Origin: Dromaius novaehollandiae | Taxonomy: Eukaryota > Chordata > Aves > Casuariiformes > Dromaiidae | Length of the DNA stretch: 64,000 bases | NCBI RefSeq assembly: GCF_036370855.1 | Contig: NC_088132.1 | Span: 67,990,841 to 68,054,840 of the forward strand | Direction: 5' to 3' | In this document: positions 1 through 9,592 of the stretch, piece after piece | Numbering within the stretch: position 1 is the stretch's first letter | How the letters are laid out: each line of letters opens with the position of its first letter | Notes under the pieces: generated by a model | Told to the model about the DNA's origin: nothing | Database searches by the model: none | Seen by the model: the letters and a program-made list of their open reading frames with translations, nothing else | Program-made: the position numbers and the translations under genes

Positions 1-3000
1 GATATACCATCAACTTGTAATGTTCTGAAAATACAGTGCATAGTTGCTAAGAATTGAGATTTAAAAAAATCTACTCACACTCACCAAGTCTTTTCATCAT
101 CTATTTAAAAAAAAAAAAAAGGCTGAACATATCCAACAAGAAGACAGGATAAAAGTTCACTAGAGAGAAGGGCATTACGTCTGATTATTTCTACTCTTCC
201 TTTTTTATCTTTCTCTCTAAAATTAAACTTATCAAATAGTAATAAGTAATTTTGAGAAAGAAGTTTTTAATATTCAATATGTTGGAGAACATCTGAAATT
301 CTTTAGATTACTAGGTAAAACAAAATTTAAAAAAATATATTTTAAAGGAACAGAACGTGCATCTAAAATGAGAGAGCTACAGAGGTAACAATGTGCCTTG
401 TAAAGATTTGCTTCATCAGCATAGAGCACATTCAAACACCACTGTGCAACTTAAGGCATCACTACTGCAGCACCACTAGCCACCTGAAAGCTATGGTAAC
501 TGTTGACATCACTCATAGTAATAGTTTTGCCACTCAGAAGATAACTTTCCCCTCATCTCTTAAGTACTATGCAATGATGCCTGCTTCTGACTTTTGCTAA
601 ATTAACTCAGGGAAAATATGAGAACTCCCACTTTTTAAAAGCAGAAATGAAATCTAACAGATATGAATCATGATTTGGGAAAGGTGGTAGCTCAAGGACA
701 GAAAGCCTTGCAAGAAGCTCTGAGAAAATAAGAACTGGAGTACCACCTTCTCTTTCTCCTTTTCAAAGTTTTGCAGTGCACAGAGGCAGAGGAAGGAAGG
801 AATAAATTACAGCATACAGGAACTAGAAGGATGACTGCAAATTTAGAAGCACACAAACAACTGACTAAAGCTCATACATTTTTTTCCAACAGAAAATTTA
901 GAGCTTTTAGCTCATAAGGCCCAAGCTCAAAGGGCAACTGTTGCTTCCATTTTCTGTTTTGTCCACTTGCTTTTGTGTGGAAGACCAGACCAGAAGAGCA
1001 AATAGGTGGGAGGGATGAGACAGAAGATGCACCATGTGCCAAACGCATTTCCTCCTTTTCTTCATTCACGTTGTTAGGTGTTGCTTCCAATAAAAATATG
1101 CAAAGCTTTTTCAGAACGAAAGCATTTGCAACTTCTTTAGTAAGCAGAATGGTCAGAGACCAATAAGGAAGACTATGCCCTCCTCCAATACTTTGGGAGA
1201 TTAAATCAAAGACATTCAACAAGTCTCATTCTTCTCACACCCCTCTTCCCCCCTGTCTCACTACTGACTTTCTAGCAATCAAAACTCAAGCGAACAGTGA
1301 GGCAAACACATTTCAGTTTGCCAGCCTTTAGCTAAAGCAGATGTTGTTCATTCAGTAAGAGATACACAAAACCTTTTTGATACAAAGAATCAGTGTGAGA
1401 AGGAATTCACTGCTACCAAAAAAGTAGAATCACTTAATTTCACAAGCCTTATAATCTCAACATCAAACATACATAAATTATAGTTCAGAAAGAAAGGATG
1501 AGAATACCATATTTTTAAATAAGCCACTTATGACTATGCTTGCTCCTCCCTCAACAATCTCCACTGTTTAATGAGACAGCAAACCACACCCTCAGACTCC
1601 AAGGGAACAAAAAAAGTAGTAAGTAACCTAGATCTCCAATCTTCAATATATACATGTATATAAAAAAAAAATACATATATGTAACACCTTCTTCTCCATT
1701 TAACTTCTGTCTACAAATGGAGTGTTTAAAGGAGATCCTAAATCAAAACCATCAAGAAAACTCAGAACAAAGTATACAGAGTAATACAGAAAAATACAGT
1801 TTTTTTACCTAGCTAATCTGATTTCAGAAGCAGCCTGTAGAAAACAGGATCAACAAACGTTAGAGACTGACTTAGAGGAAACAGATGGAAGCTTTGACTA
1901 TACGCTACATTTTCTGGGATAGGGAAAATGGGATACAAAACCTGCCCAATTACTAAGATATTCTAAAATCAGCTTTAAATGAACCATCTCACCTGTTCTG
2001 AAGTAAGATGAGGATGTATTCTGAAGAACAGCAATATGATGTAGGCAAGAAAAAAAATGGCACAGAAGATTAAACACGCACACCTTATCCCTCTTCTCAC
2101 ACAAGTAAGGAGAAACAAAAAAAGAAATAAAACTACAGGAAAATGTTTACGCTTTATAAACAATGTACAGCTCATCTAGAGAACTGACAGTAAAGTATTA
2201 CGGGTTTAAAAGTCTTGCAAGGTTTAGAAAAAAAACAAAATTTTTTTTAAATGAAAGCTTTATAATAAAAAGGACATTAAAAATCCTAAAATAGAGAGGG
2301 GTAAGAGTCACAATGCTGTAGGATACAAACCAACTGGAAGCACATTAGAATAGTCAGGATCGGCTACTATGTATGCACCTATTGTCAGGGCTTGGGAAAG
2401 TTTTGCATTTATTGTTGAAGCATTTGGTAGTGGCCACTGATTGAGATGTGACACTGGAATACTTGTTTATTCCTGTATAGAAATTCCTGTTTCTAAGAAA
2501 CAAAGAAAAAGGCAGCAAGACAAATAGTGATAGGAAAGTATCCATCCTCCTAGTTTACTTTTCAACTGAATACAAATTTCTTCGTTACTACCCAGGCAGC
2601 AGTTATTCCTGTATATAACATACACTGGACAATGTGAAAGCTAATCTGAGAGAGTGCAAGTAATAGCTATAGGCTTGAGAAGAATTACAGGGACACTACA
2701 CTTTTCAGGAAACTTATTCTTCTGAATGTTACAATGATTTTACCACGTGCCACTATATTCAAACATAATTTCTAAAAGAAAGGATAAAATGTTGTTATTT
2801 TATATGCTGTTGAACTTTGATGCAAAAGTTCTTAAAAGAATATATGCAGGCAGCAGCACTTACAAAGTGTCATTCAGTTACTATTTTCACCCTTGATTTG
2901 TCCTCTACCAAACGACAAATCTCATGTTACCGAAGTGAGACAAAAGGACAGTTTAATTATCAACCAAGAGACTTAATCAAACTTTATAATTCTCAGCACT

Positions 3001-4193
3001 AAATAATTATCTTGCATGAATATAAATACTGCTTTGCCTCAGTAATGGCTTTCACATGAGAGATCTGAAGGGGACAGCACTGAATGCTTGAATATGTAAC
3101 ACCAATCAATTCTCTCTCCTCATGGAAACTTTTTTGAAAACTTTTCACCAAGCCCATGTAAATCCCATACAACAAAGGCTTTTCTGAGCTATATGATCTA
3201 ATCTTACACCCTGTATTTTCACAGCCAGACATTTCTGTTCATAAATAGTGCTACTTTTCTAGGCCTTCAAAAGATCTAATGCGTCACCTGCTCTGCATGC
3301 ACCAAAGAACTGAACATCACCATTCAATCAGACTAACTCTTCACATACATATTAATCTGTCCCAGACCCAGAAGACCCAAAAATCAGCACTGAAGCCTGT
3401 AAATTTCTTCAGGGAGACCTGACTCATGCAGGATAAGGAGCAAAAGTAGCACTAACGTACTTTTACATATTCTCCAGTCCTCTAAGTTGTCAGGCTACAC
3501 AGAGAATTGGGGGGGTGGGGGGGTGTCAGCCCAGACTTTCATGCACCATGCTCTCATCATAGACTGGAACCAAAGAAGTTCCATCCCCTACCCTCCCACA
3601 CTATTTTGAAAATATCTGAATCTGTCCATTATCTTTAAGATGTAATCAGTATAAATATACCAACAAACCCTGTAAGTGAAGATCCAGCTCAAAGCTGGAA
3701 GATGGTACAACATGAAAACAACAAAGTCAACAACTTTTTAGATGGGTAGTTAATTCACATACAGTCATGCTGTCAGATGCTCTTTTTGTGAGGGATGCAT
3801 TTCCCCCCTATGTACACAAACAGTTGGGCTAGCAAAACTCTTAGGGAACTGGGACCTTTACCTGAGAAAAGCATTTGCTTAAATACTCCCTTCAAGCAAG
3901 ATAATTGTCAGCAGGATCTCTGATCATCTACCCCTGAAGACTGTTTGGACCCAAAGTATTCACAGTGAACACAAACTCCTTCTGCAAAACTGGAAAACTG
4001 GTGTAAAACTGTACTGCAATTGATTGACTAAGATCAGCTACTGACATGATTTAAAGGTGTTCTTTTTATTTTTAATCTTTTCCATACTAATGCAACCCCC
4101 TCCCCCCAAAAAACACAAACTATTTCAGAAGCTCATTTAAAACCTGCATGGTATAAAATGAAAGAATTATTTATGATAGTTTAGTCAATTTAC
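1..4193 (-). other. NNT: NNT intron (after first coding exon), no exon seen
   Basis: This stretch follows the donor of the first NNT coding exon on the minus strand and reads as AT-rich intron. I looked for the next NNT exon (start of the alanine-dehydrogenase-like domain) and did not find it, so it probably lies beyond the left edge. The longest open frame (872-1222, minus) has no recognisable domain. Simple sequence includes an A run near 107-120 and G runs at about 3509-3526. No confident transposon was recognised. Confidence 0.6.
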
Positions 4194-4344
4194 CTGGCTT
4201 CAAAGGGGCTTCAGACCACAGAACTTGATGGGTTCGAAACATTCGGAAACATGGCATCTTCGCAGAATGCACCTTAGGTGATAACACATTGCCAAAGATG
4301 GGAGTTGAGCACCCGCTAACGGCAATACGCAGAAGGCTCGCCAT
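4194..4344 (-). CDS. NNT: NNT first coding exon (mitochondrial NAD(P) transhydrogenase, N-terminus)
   Basis: This is the 5' coding exon of nicotinamide nucleotide transhydrogenase. The inner-mitochondrial-membrane enzyme couples proton re-entry to hydride transfer from NADH to NADP+, supplying NADPH for peroxide detoxification. Only about 50 of roughly 1,085 residues are here. The peptide starts MASLLRIAVSGCS and ends FRTHQVLWSEAPLKP, closely like the mammalian N-terminus, which I recall as carrying THQELWCKAPVKPG. It has several Arg/Lys and no acidic residue until the end, as expected of a matrix-targeting presequence. The exon ends CCAG|GTAAAT in phase 1, splitting the Gly codon. Upstream, an acceptor (TTTCTTACATGAGCAG) near 4399-4405 gives about 55 nt of 5' UTR before the ATG at 4344. 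The gene runs leftward, divergent from PAIP1, as in mammals. Confidence 0.9.
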
Positions 4345-5117
4345 GTCACCCAGACCTCACAGCAGACTCCTTGCCACCTACAGAATCCCTACAGCAGCCT
4401 GCTGCTCATGTAAGAAACAAAACAAGAATCATTAATGATTAATATTATTATTTCTAGTAGAAAGAAGGTATGTAAACTCAGCAGCTTACGCCTAGTTGAC
4501 ACTAGCCACAAGATGATCATTTCTCTCTCCCTTTTCTTTCCAACTAGAAAACAAAGTCCACTTTTCCACACCAGGTCTGAGTAAATACCAGAACTAAACC
4601 AACAAGCCCATGAGTGCATTAACATTACAAGGTGATTTACAGATTGATATTTCTGCAACTCAGGATTGTATTCTCCTTGCCACGGGTGTAAATATTTGCA
4701 GAAAACAGCTATTTTCCAAAGAGCATTTTGTAAAGCCTTTGCTAGAATTAATGCATGCCAAAAAAAGCATTGAAAACCTGCAGAAACTACTGGCAAAAAG
4801 CACTAAATAACCCCAAAGCCGGTTAGTAAAACCCCAAGCAACAACTTGTATTTTTTTCTTCTTCTGCTGAGATAGCACGACGTGCAGATTTGATAACGGC
4901 AAGATTTCCTGTGCCGGAAGCCAAACGACCCGAACTCCGGCGAGGGCTCCTGAAGGAGGCACCCGAGCGGGGCAGCCCGCAGAGGGGCAGGTAGGGCGCT
5001 GGGGCCGGGAAGGGCGGGCAGCGGGGCAGGAGCGGGCAGGGAGGCCGCCCGCCCGCCCGCCCACGGAGCGCAACGCTCTTCCCGCCACGAAACGCCGGCC
5101 CCGCTTCGCTCCCGCCG

Positions 5118-5127
5118 CTATTTATAG
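5118..5127 (-). promoter_or_regulatory. TATA-box-like element in the NNT CpG island
   Basis: The minus strand reads GCTATAAATAGC, a full match to TATAWAWR. It is an AT island inside CpG-dense sequence. If used for NNT it would place a start near 5090-5095, downstream of both exon-1 donors noted for this island, so it either serves an alternative start with another donor or is not used. The plus strand (TATTTATA) is a weaker match. Confidence 0.35.
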
Positions 5128-5174
5128 CCCGCGGCCCCTGACTGACCTTGGGCAGGCCGCGCGCCCGCCGCCCC

Positions 5175-5188
5175 GGCCGTTAACGGCC
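5175..5188. promoter_or_regulatory. Palindromic double MYB-type site, copy 1
   Basis: GGCCGTTAACGGCC is a perfect 14-bp palindrome made of two inverted TAACGG half-sites, the classical MYB recognition sequence (YAACNG). A second copy of CCGTTAACGG lies about 566 bp away in the same island. Confidence 0.4.
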
Positions 5189-5613
5189 GCCGCCCGCCCC
5201 GCTCCTCACCGGCTCCCCTCGCCCCCCAAGCTGTCCTCCACCGATGCTCCCGGCCCGCTGCTCCTCCGCCAGGGCCCGGCGCCTGCCGGGACCCGGCACC
5301 ACAACGCCCGCCTCGGGCCAACGGCAGCCGGCAGCGGGGGCGCCGTCCCAGGTGCCCCCCCCGCACCCACCGCAAGGCGCCCGGCGGGCGGGTCCCCCCC
5401 CCCCGCGACGCGACCCGACGCAACCCGGCCCGCGACGCCGCACCCACCGCCTGTGCCGCCGGCGCCGGCCCCGCCGCGGCACTGATCGACCTTGGGCGAG
5501 GCGGCGCGGCGGGGCAGGACGGGCGCGGGGCCGGCCCGGCGGGGCGGGGTCGGGGCGAGGCTCCGCCCCGCCACCCGGAAGGAGAGCGGGGAACGCGGAG
5601 GTCGAACAGGGGG

Positions 5614-5621
5614 GTCACGTG
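5614..5621. promoter_or_regulatory. E-box GTCACGTG, copy 1
   Basis: GTCACGTG is the core of sites bound by USF and the MiT/TFE bHLH-zip factors. It lies in the NNT CpG island, 62 bp from an identical octamer. Confidence 0.4.
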
Positions 5622-5675
5622 CGGCCGCGAGGCCTCCCCCCTCCCCGCTCAGGAAGGGGGCGGTGGCCGGGGCGC

Positions 5676-5683
5676 GTCACGTG
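5676..5683. promoter_or_regulatory. E-box GTCACGTG, copy 2
   Basis: Second identical GTCACGTG octamer, 62 bp (about six helical turns) from the first. Confidence 0.4.
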
Positions 5684-5742
5684 GCTCCTGCGTGTCGGGC
5701 GAGCGCGCTCCTGCCTGAGGCGCCCGCGCGAGGGCGCGTGGA

Positions 5743-5752
5743 CCGTTAACGG
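5743..5752. promoter_or_regulatory. Palindromic double MYB-type site, copy 2
   Basis: CCGTTAACGG repeats the core of the site at 5175-5188 and is followed by the same CCG (13-bp shared word). It marks the PAIP1-facing edge of the island. Confidence 0.4.
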
Positions 5753-5760
5753 CCGTTCGT

Positions 5761-8649
5761 GTGGCGGGCGCTTCGGCCGGTCCCGGGTTCTGTCGCTGTC
5801 ACTGCTCCCCGGGGGCAGTGTGCGGTGGGGTCTCCCGAGGGCTGGAGCTGGGAAGCGGAGGCGCCGGCAGGACTGAAGTTGTTAGAGACGCGCCAGGTGT
5901 TGCGGGCTCCCGCAGCGGGCGGGCGGCCGCGGTCGCCCTCGTCGCTCTGCTTGCCCGGATCGTGGTGGTGTGCGGGGGCAGGGGCGAGGAGGCAAAGGTG
6001 GTGGTTGGTAGCTGAGTTGTGAAGAGAGAGATACTTCCTCAGACGCGGTTGTTTCACTTGAACAGACGCCAGAGCGTGTAGGTGATGTCTTCCTTTATTG
6101 TTGCTGCTATTTCTTGAAATGCGTAATAAAGCAATGATCTGGTATGCGTGTTGAACTTAGAGCGGTACGGAGGGTACAGTACGTACAGTGCCTGAGGGAA
6201 AAGGGGAAAAAAACGCTTGCAACTAAGATGTTAAAGAGATTGTATACAGAGGACACCTTGTCAGGTTATGCACGCTATCACACACTGTCACCTGTATACA
6301 TTGTCATACTTCACACAGTCCATAAATTTCAGGTATAATTTAGGCTTTTTTATTTACATCTGTGCAACTGTTCATGCAAAATATGCATTGCCTGAGGTAG
6401 TTTTACAGTGACGCACAGCTTCCAATCTCATAACTGATTGACTAGAAGTGAAGTGAAGCTGTGAAAATGTGCGTCTGAGAATAATTCATATGGCACCCTA
6501 GTACCAGATGTTCAAGAGACTGCAGTACTTTTAAATAAATATGTGAGAAATAGTTTAGAGATATGACGTGTGCTAATGCGTGCTTTATTTTGGGGTCTTG
6601 GTAACTGCTGAGTAGTGCAACAACATACCTCATCAGTATGACAGAGATCAATTTAATTCCAATTATTCTGCTTTACAAGCTAGAACCAGCCCCCTCCGTC
6701 TTCTCCCTGTTTAGAAATATGTTGGCTGCAGATAAAAGCAGAGCATGTTTGTATTCTGAATAGTGACAAAGTTACAGTTCGCGGTGTCTCAGCACCAGAT
6801 GCTGCAGGTCTGTGCGGTATTCCTTTAGAGCTGAGTTTTGGGCTATTGGGTAACAAATGTAGGGCAAGACAGGTAACTGCTCCTCCAGCTGATACTTAAA
6901 AGAGAAGTGGCCACAATTGCATTTGATGAAAGTTTTAATCCTATCACTGAGTGCTTAGGATACATCCTGATAGCTTGGCTATCTCAGGTTTTCTGCTTTT
7001 TGGCTCTCAAAGGAGTGAAGTGAGCTACAGGACTTCAGTTACTCAGGCAGAAATTTAGGTGTTGTCTAAAGGCATTGACTATCACACATAGTATTTGGGA
7101 TGGTAATTTTGGATTTAACTGCACAGAAGATTTTTTTCAGGTATCTACTTTGGATGGGAGAAACTTGGCTCTCGACCAAGCACCACTGCTCTAATGCAAG
7201 CTTCAGTAGTGCATCTGTGATGAAAAGATGGACCTGGGGTCCCACTCCACTCTACCCCATAAGTAGCTGTCAAACAGTCATTAAATTAAGATAATATAGG
7301 ATGTATGTTAAGTGAAAATAATTTATGACCAAATGTGAAAAGTTGTATGGTTTGATAATAATAACCTGAGGCATTAAATTCCTCATACATACATACCAGA
7401 GAGTATAAGGTTTGCTTTCCTGAAAGACAGACATATTAAAAACTGATGCCAGTATATGATTTTCGTAACATCTCAGCATATTGGGAACAGTGATTAAGCC
7501 AGAATCTCAACTTCCTTATTCACATTAATGTAAGCTTTTAATCCTCCTGCTGGTGTTAGGTAAAGTCTACAAATAAAGTCTATAAATGTGACCAGAGGTC
7601 ATAATATAGGCTATGAAATCAGAAATGAAATAACACAAGCACACTGAATATTTTTTTTAGTTATTTTAGTAGCTAATTTGTGATCTTTAAAACCTCGGTA
7701 GTACTCTTTAAATCTAGTTTTGACAGTTGTGGAACTTAAACAAGTGAGGTCTTCCGCTTTTTGAAAACTCGTCAAAATTGCCTACATTTGTTCTCATTTC
7801 AGTTGTAGGGTTTATATTTGTTAATTTATTAGTCATCACTTTCACCAATAGTTGCTTAGGTTTCCCAGTGAGCCTGATTAATTCTAACTGTATTACTTTT
7901 ACTGTCTGCCCAACTTTGCCTCTCACCAAGAATCAGTCTAATACATGCCTTGGGGAAATAATAAATCTAGACTATATTTTACAGTCTATTCCCCCCGTTA
8001 ATAATTAAAAATAGCTAAATGTTGTAATAAAACAACTACGAACATAACTTCTAAGTGCATTATTTTACGATACAGCCATATGTTAGAAATACGTAAGACA
8101 GTACCATTCTGATTTTTTACAAAGTTTCATACGTACTTGAATTCTTTTCATCCTCCTCTGCGTCATCAACAGAGTTTGAACTAACAACACAGAAGCCTTT
8201 CACTTCTATAAAAATAACAGCTGGGAAGGTGAGCAGCACGGAGCAGACTGCTTAGGGAGACAACACACAAACAGCACCAGTGGGGTGAACTGAGGCATGT
8301 TTTAGGCACCTCAATTCTCAGTTTGCTTCCTAGGTCTGAAAACAGATTGTGATCTGGAGGTTGCAAACCAAATACAGAAATACTCTGCCAGTTGAACAAA
8401 AGATAGGTGAATTAAATTGTGAATGGACATGTGAATTGAATCATCAGTGTTTAATGAGATGAGCAAAATGTACTACATGGACTGTCTTCTTCACTTAATT
8501 TTTTAAAACTTCCATGCTCACAGGGACTAAATCAGCATAGCACTTGTGTTTTTGTGTAACTATCCATGAAATACGTTATTCTTGACCAACAAGGTTACGC
8601 TAAGTAGACCTAGCAGTGCAGTAATAATTGTCACGCTGGAGGTTTCGCT
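5761..8649. other. Intergenic interval between the NNT and PAIP1 promoters
   Basis: GC content falls quickly after about 6.05 kb. No exon with convincing splice sites and conserved coding was recognised. Short open frames (for example 7778-8008 plus, 7714-7929 minus, 8181-8399 minus) have no recognisable domain. A divergent noncoding transcript from the NNT island could run through here, but nothing in the sequence proves it. Confidence 0.5.
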
Positions 8650-9333
8650 TTGCTGGCTTAACTGCACGTTATCGTTTAGCTTGCAGTTTTCCCACACGTG
8701 CCGCTTCCCTCTGAGGACAGCTGCACGCGTGCAGCGCGGCGCGGCGCGGCGTTTCTGAAGGCAGGCAGCCCGCAGCTGCTGTCTCGGGTCTCAGTGCTGT
8801 GCTGTTGCCTCGCGCTAGCTGTTCCTGGAGGGGCGCGATTACAGGAGAATATTGTCCATTTGAAAACGCCAGCTCCAGGCTGCCGTGACCCGGCGGGGGC
8901 CTGCTAGCGCAAGCAAACGGTGCTCGGCGGCTGCTGATAGCCCAGCCCTGCCTGGCGGGGGGTGACTCGTGATTTCTGAGCACGTGGAGCTGGCGACGCG
9001 GCGCTAACGCCGGGCGGGAGCCTTTAACCCTCGGCAGCCGAGGCGGCTCCTCGGCGGGGCGGCGGCGGGCAGGGCGCCCGGCCTGGCGCCGCGCCTCGGG
9101 GGGCCGCGCTGGGCCCCGGCCGCGCGGGTTGCCATGGCGACGGGCGGTGCGAAGCCGCCAGGGGGCGCTGCGGGCGGCGCTGGGCCGCGACCATCGCGGC
9201 GGTGCGAGGGGGGGGAGAAACTGAAAGTGAAGGGCTCGGGCCGCCGCGAACCGGGAACCTCGCGGGCCCGAGCCTCCCCCCGCGCCGGCCTCCGCCTCCC
9301 GCCCATGAGGGCGTGAGCCGCGCCGGCCCCAGC
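8650..9333 (+). promoter_or_regulatory. PAIP1: PAIP1 CpG-island promoter and 5' UTR
   Basis: A CpG island begins near 8.69 kb and continues through exon 1 to about 9.95 kb. It contains CACGTG E-boxes at 8695-8700 and 8981-8986, an interferon-response-type element at 9217-9231, and a strong-context upstream ATG at 9134. There is no TATA box near the coding start. The start site cannot be fixed by reading, but the leader is likely to include at least part of 9100-9333. Confidence 0.65.
9217..9231 (+). promoter_or_regulatory. ISRE/IRF-type site in the PAIP1 leader
   Basis: GAAACTGAAAGTGAA is three GAAN repeats with 2-nt spacing and fits the GAAASYGAAASY consensus of interferon-stimulated response elements. 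It stands out as the only A-rich stretch in a C/G-dominated island. Confidence 0.45.
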
Positions 9334-9592
9334 ATGTCGGAGGGTTTCGACCGGGCTCCGGGCGCTGGCCGAGGCCAGGGCCAGGGCCGGGGCCGCGGCC
9401 GGGGCCGAGGAGGCGGCGCCCTCCTCAGCGGCACGGGCGCGCCGGAGAGCGGCGGCGGGGCCCGCCTCGAGGGCAGCGCTGCCCACGGCCCGGGCCCGGC
9501 CGAGCAGCAGCAGCATAAGCCGGGCGGCTTCCCCCAGCAACAGGAACCGCTGCGGCCGCCGAAGACGGCGCCGCCGGGCACCGGAAACGCAG
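9334..9592 (+). CDS. PAIP1: PAIP1 coding exon 1
   Basis: Encodes residues 1-86 plus one nucleotide. It contains a GGCCRG-type repeat translating to alternating Gly/Arg/Gln, then a Pro/Gln-rich stretch. The donor is GCAG|GTACCG. The frame stays open past the donor, but the sequence there no longer resembles PAIP1. Confidence 0.93.

Larger units (their letters stand above)
5050..5760 (-). promoter_or_regulatory. NNT: NNT CpG-island promoter and probable noncoding exon 1
   Basis: Very GC- and CpG-rich DNA about 0.7 kb upstream of the first NNT coding exon. On the minus strand there are plausible exon-1 donors at 5147 (CCCAAG|GTCAGT) and near 5210 (GAGCCG|GTGAGG), either of which could splice to the acceptor near 4400. 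A TATA-like element, two E-boxes and two palindromic MYB-type sites lie inside. Long open frames on both strands here are products of GC richness. The island may also fire toward PAIP1; human has a divergent noncoding RNA (NNT-AS1) at this place, but no spliced counterpart is provable here. The start site cannot be fixed by reading alone. Confidence 0.65.

Noticed and set aside
872-1222. 116-codon minus-strand open frame in the NNT intron
   Set aside because: Same strand as NNT but no similarity to NNT or to any family I recognise, and no flanking splice sites fit an NNT frame.
2354-2545. Possible minus-strand exon: good pyrimidine tract and AG near 2493, with a stretch open in one frame
   Set aside because: No donor of quality, the frames break, and the peptide is unlike NNT.
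5244-5876. 210-codon open frame on the plus strand in the NNT island
   Set aside because: Low-complexity Arg/Pro/Gly composition and no splice or homology support; a CpG-island artefact.
9202-9333. In-frame open extension upstream of the PAIP1 start
   Set aside because: No ATG in frame (it would need a GTG-type start), and PAIP1 relatives start at MSxGFDRAPGAGRG. GC richness explains the lack of stops.
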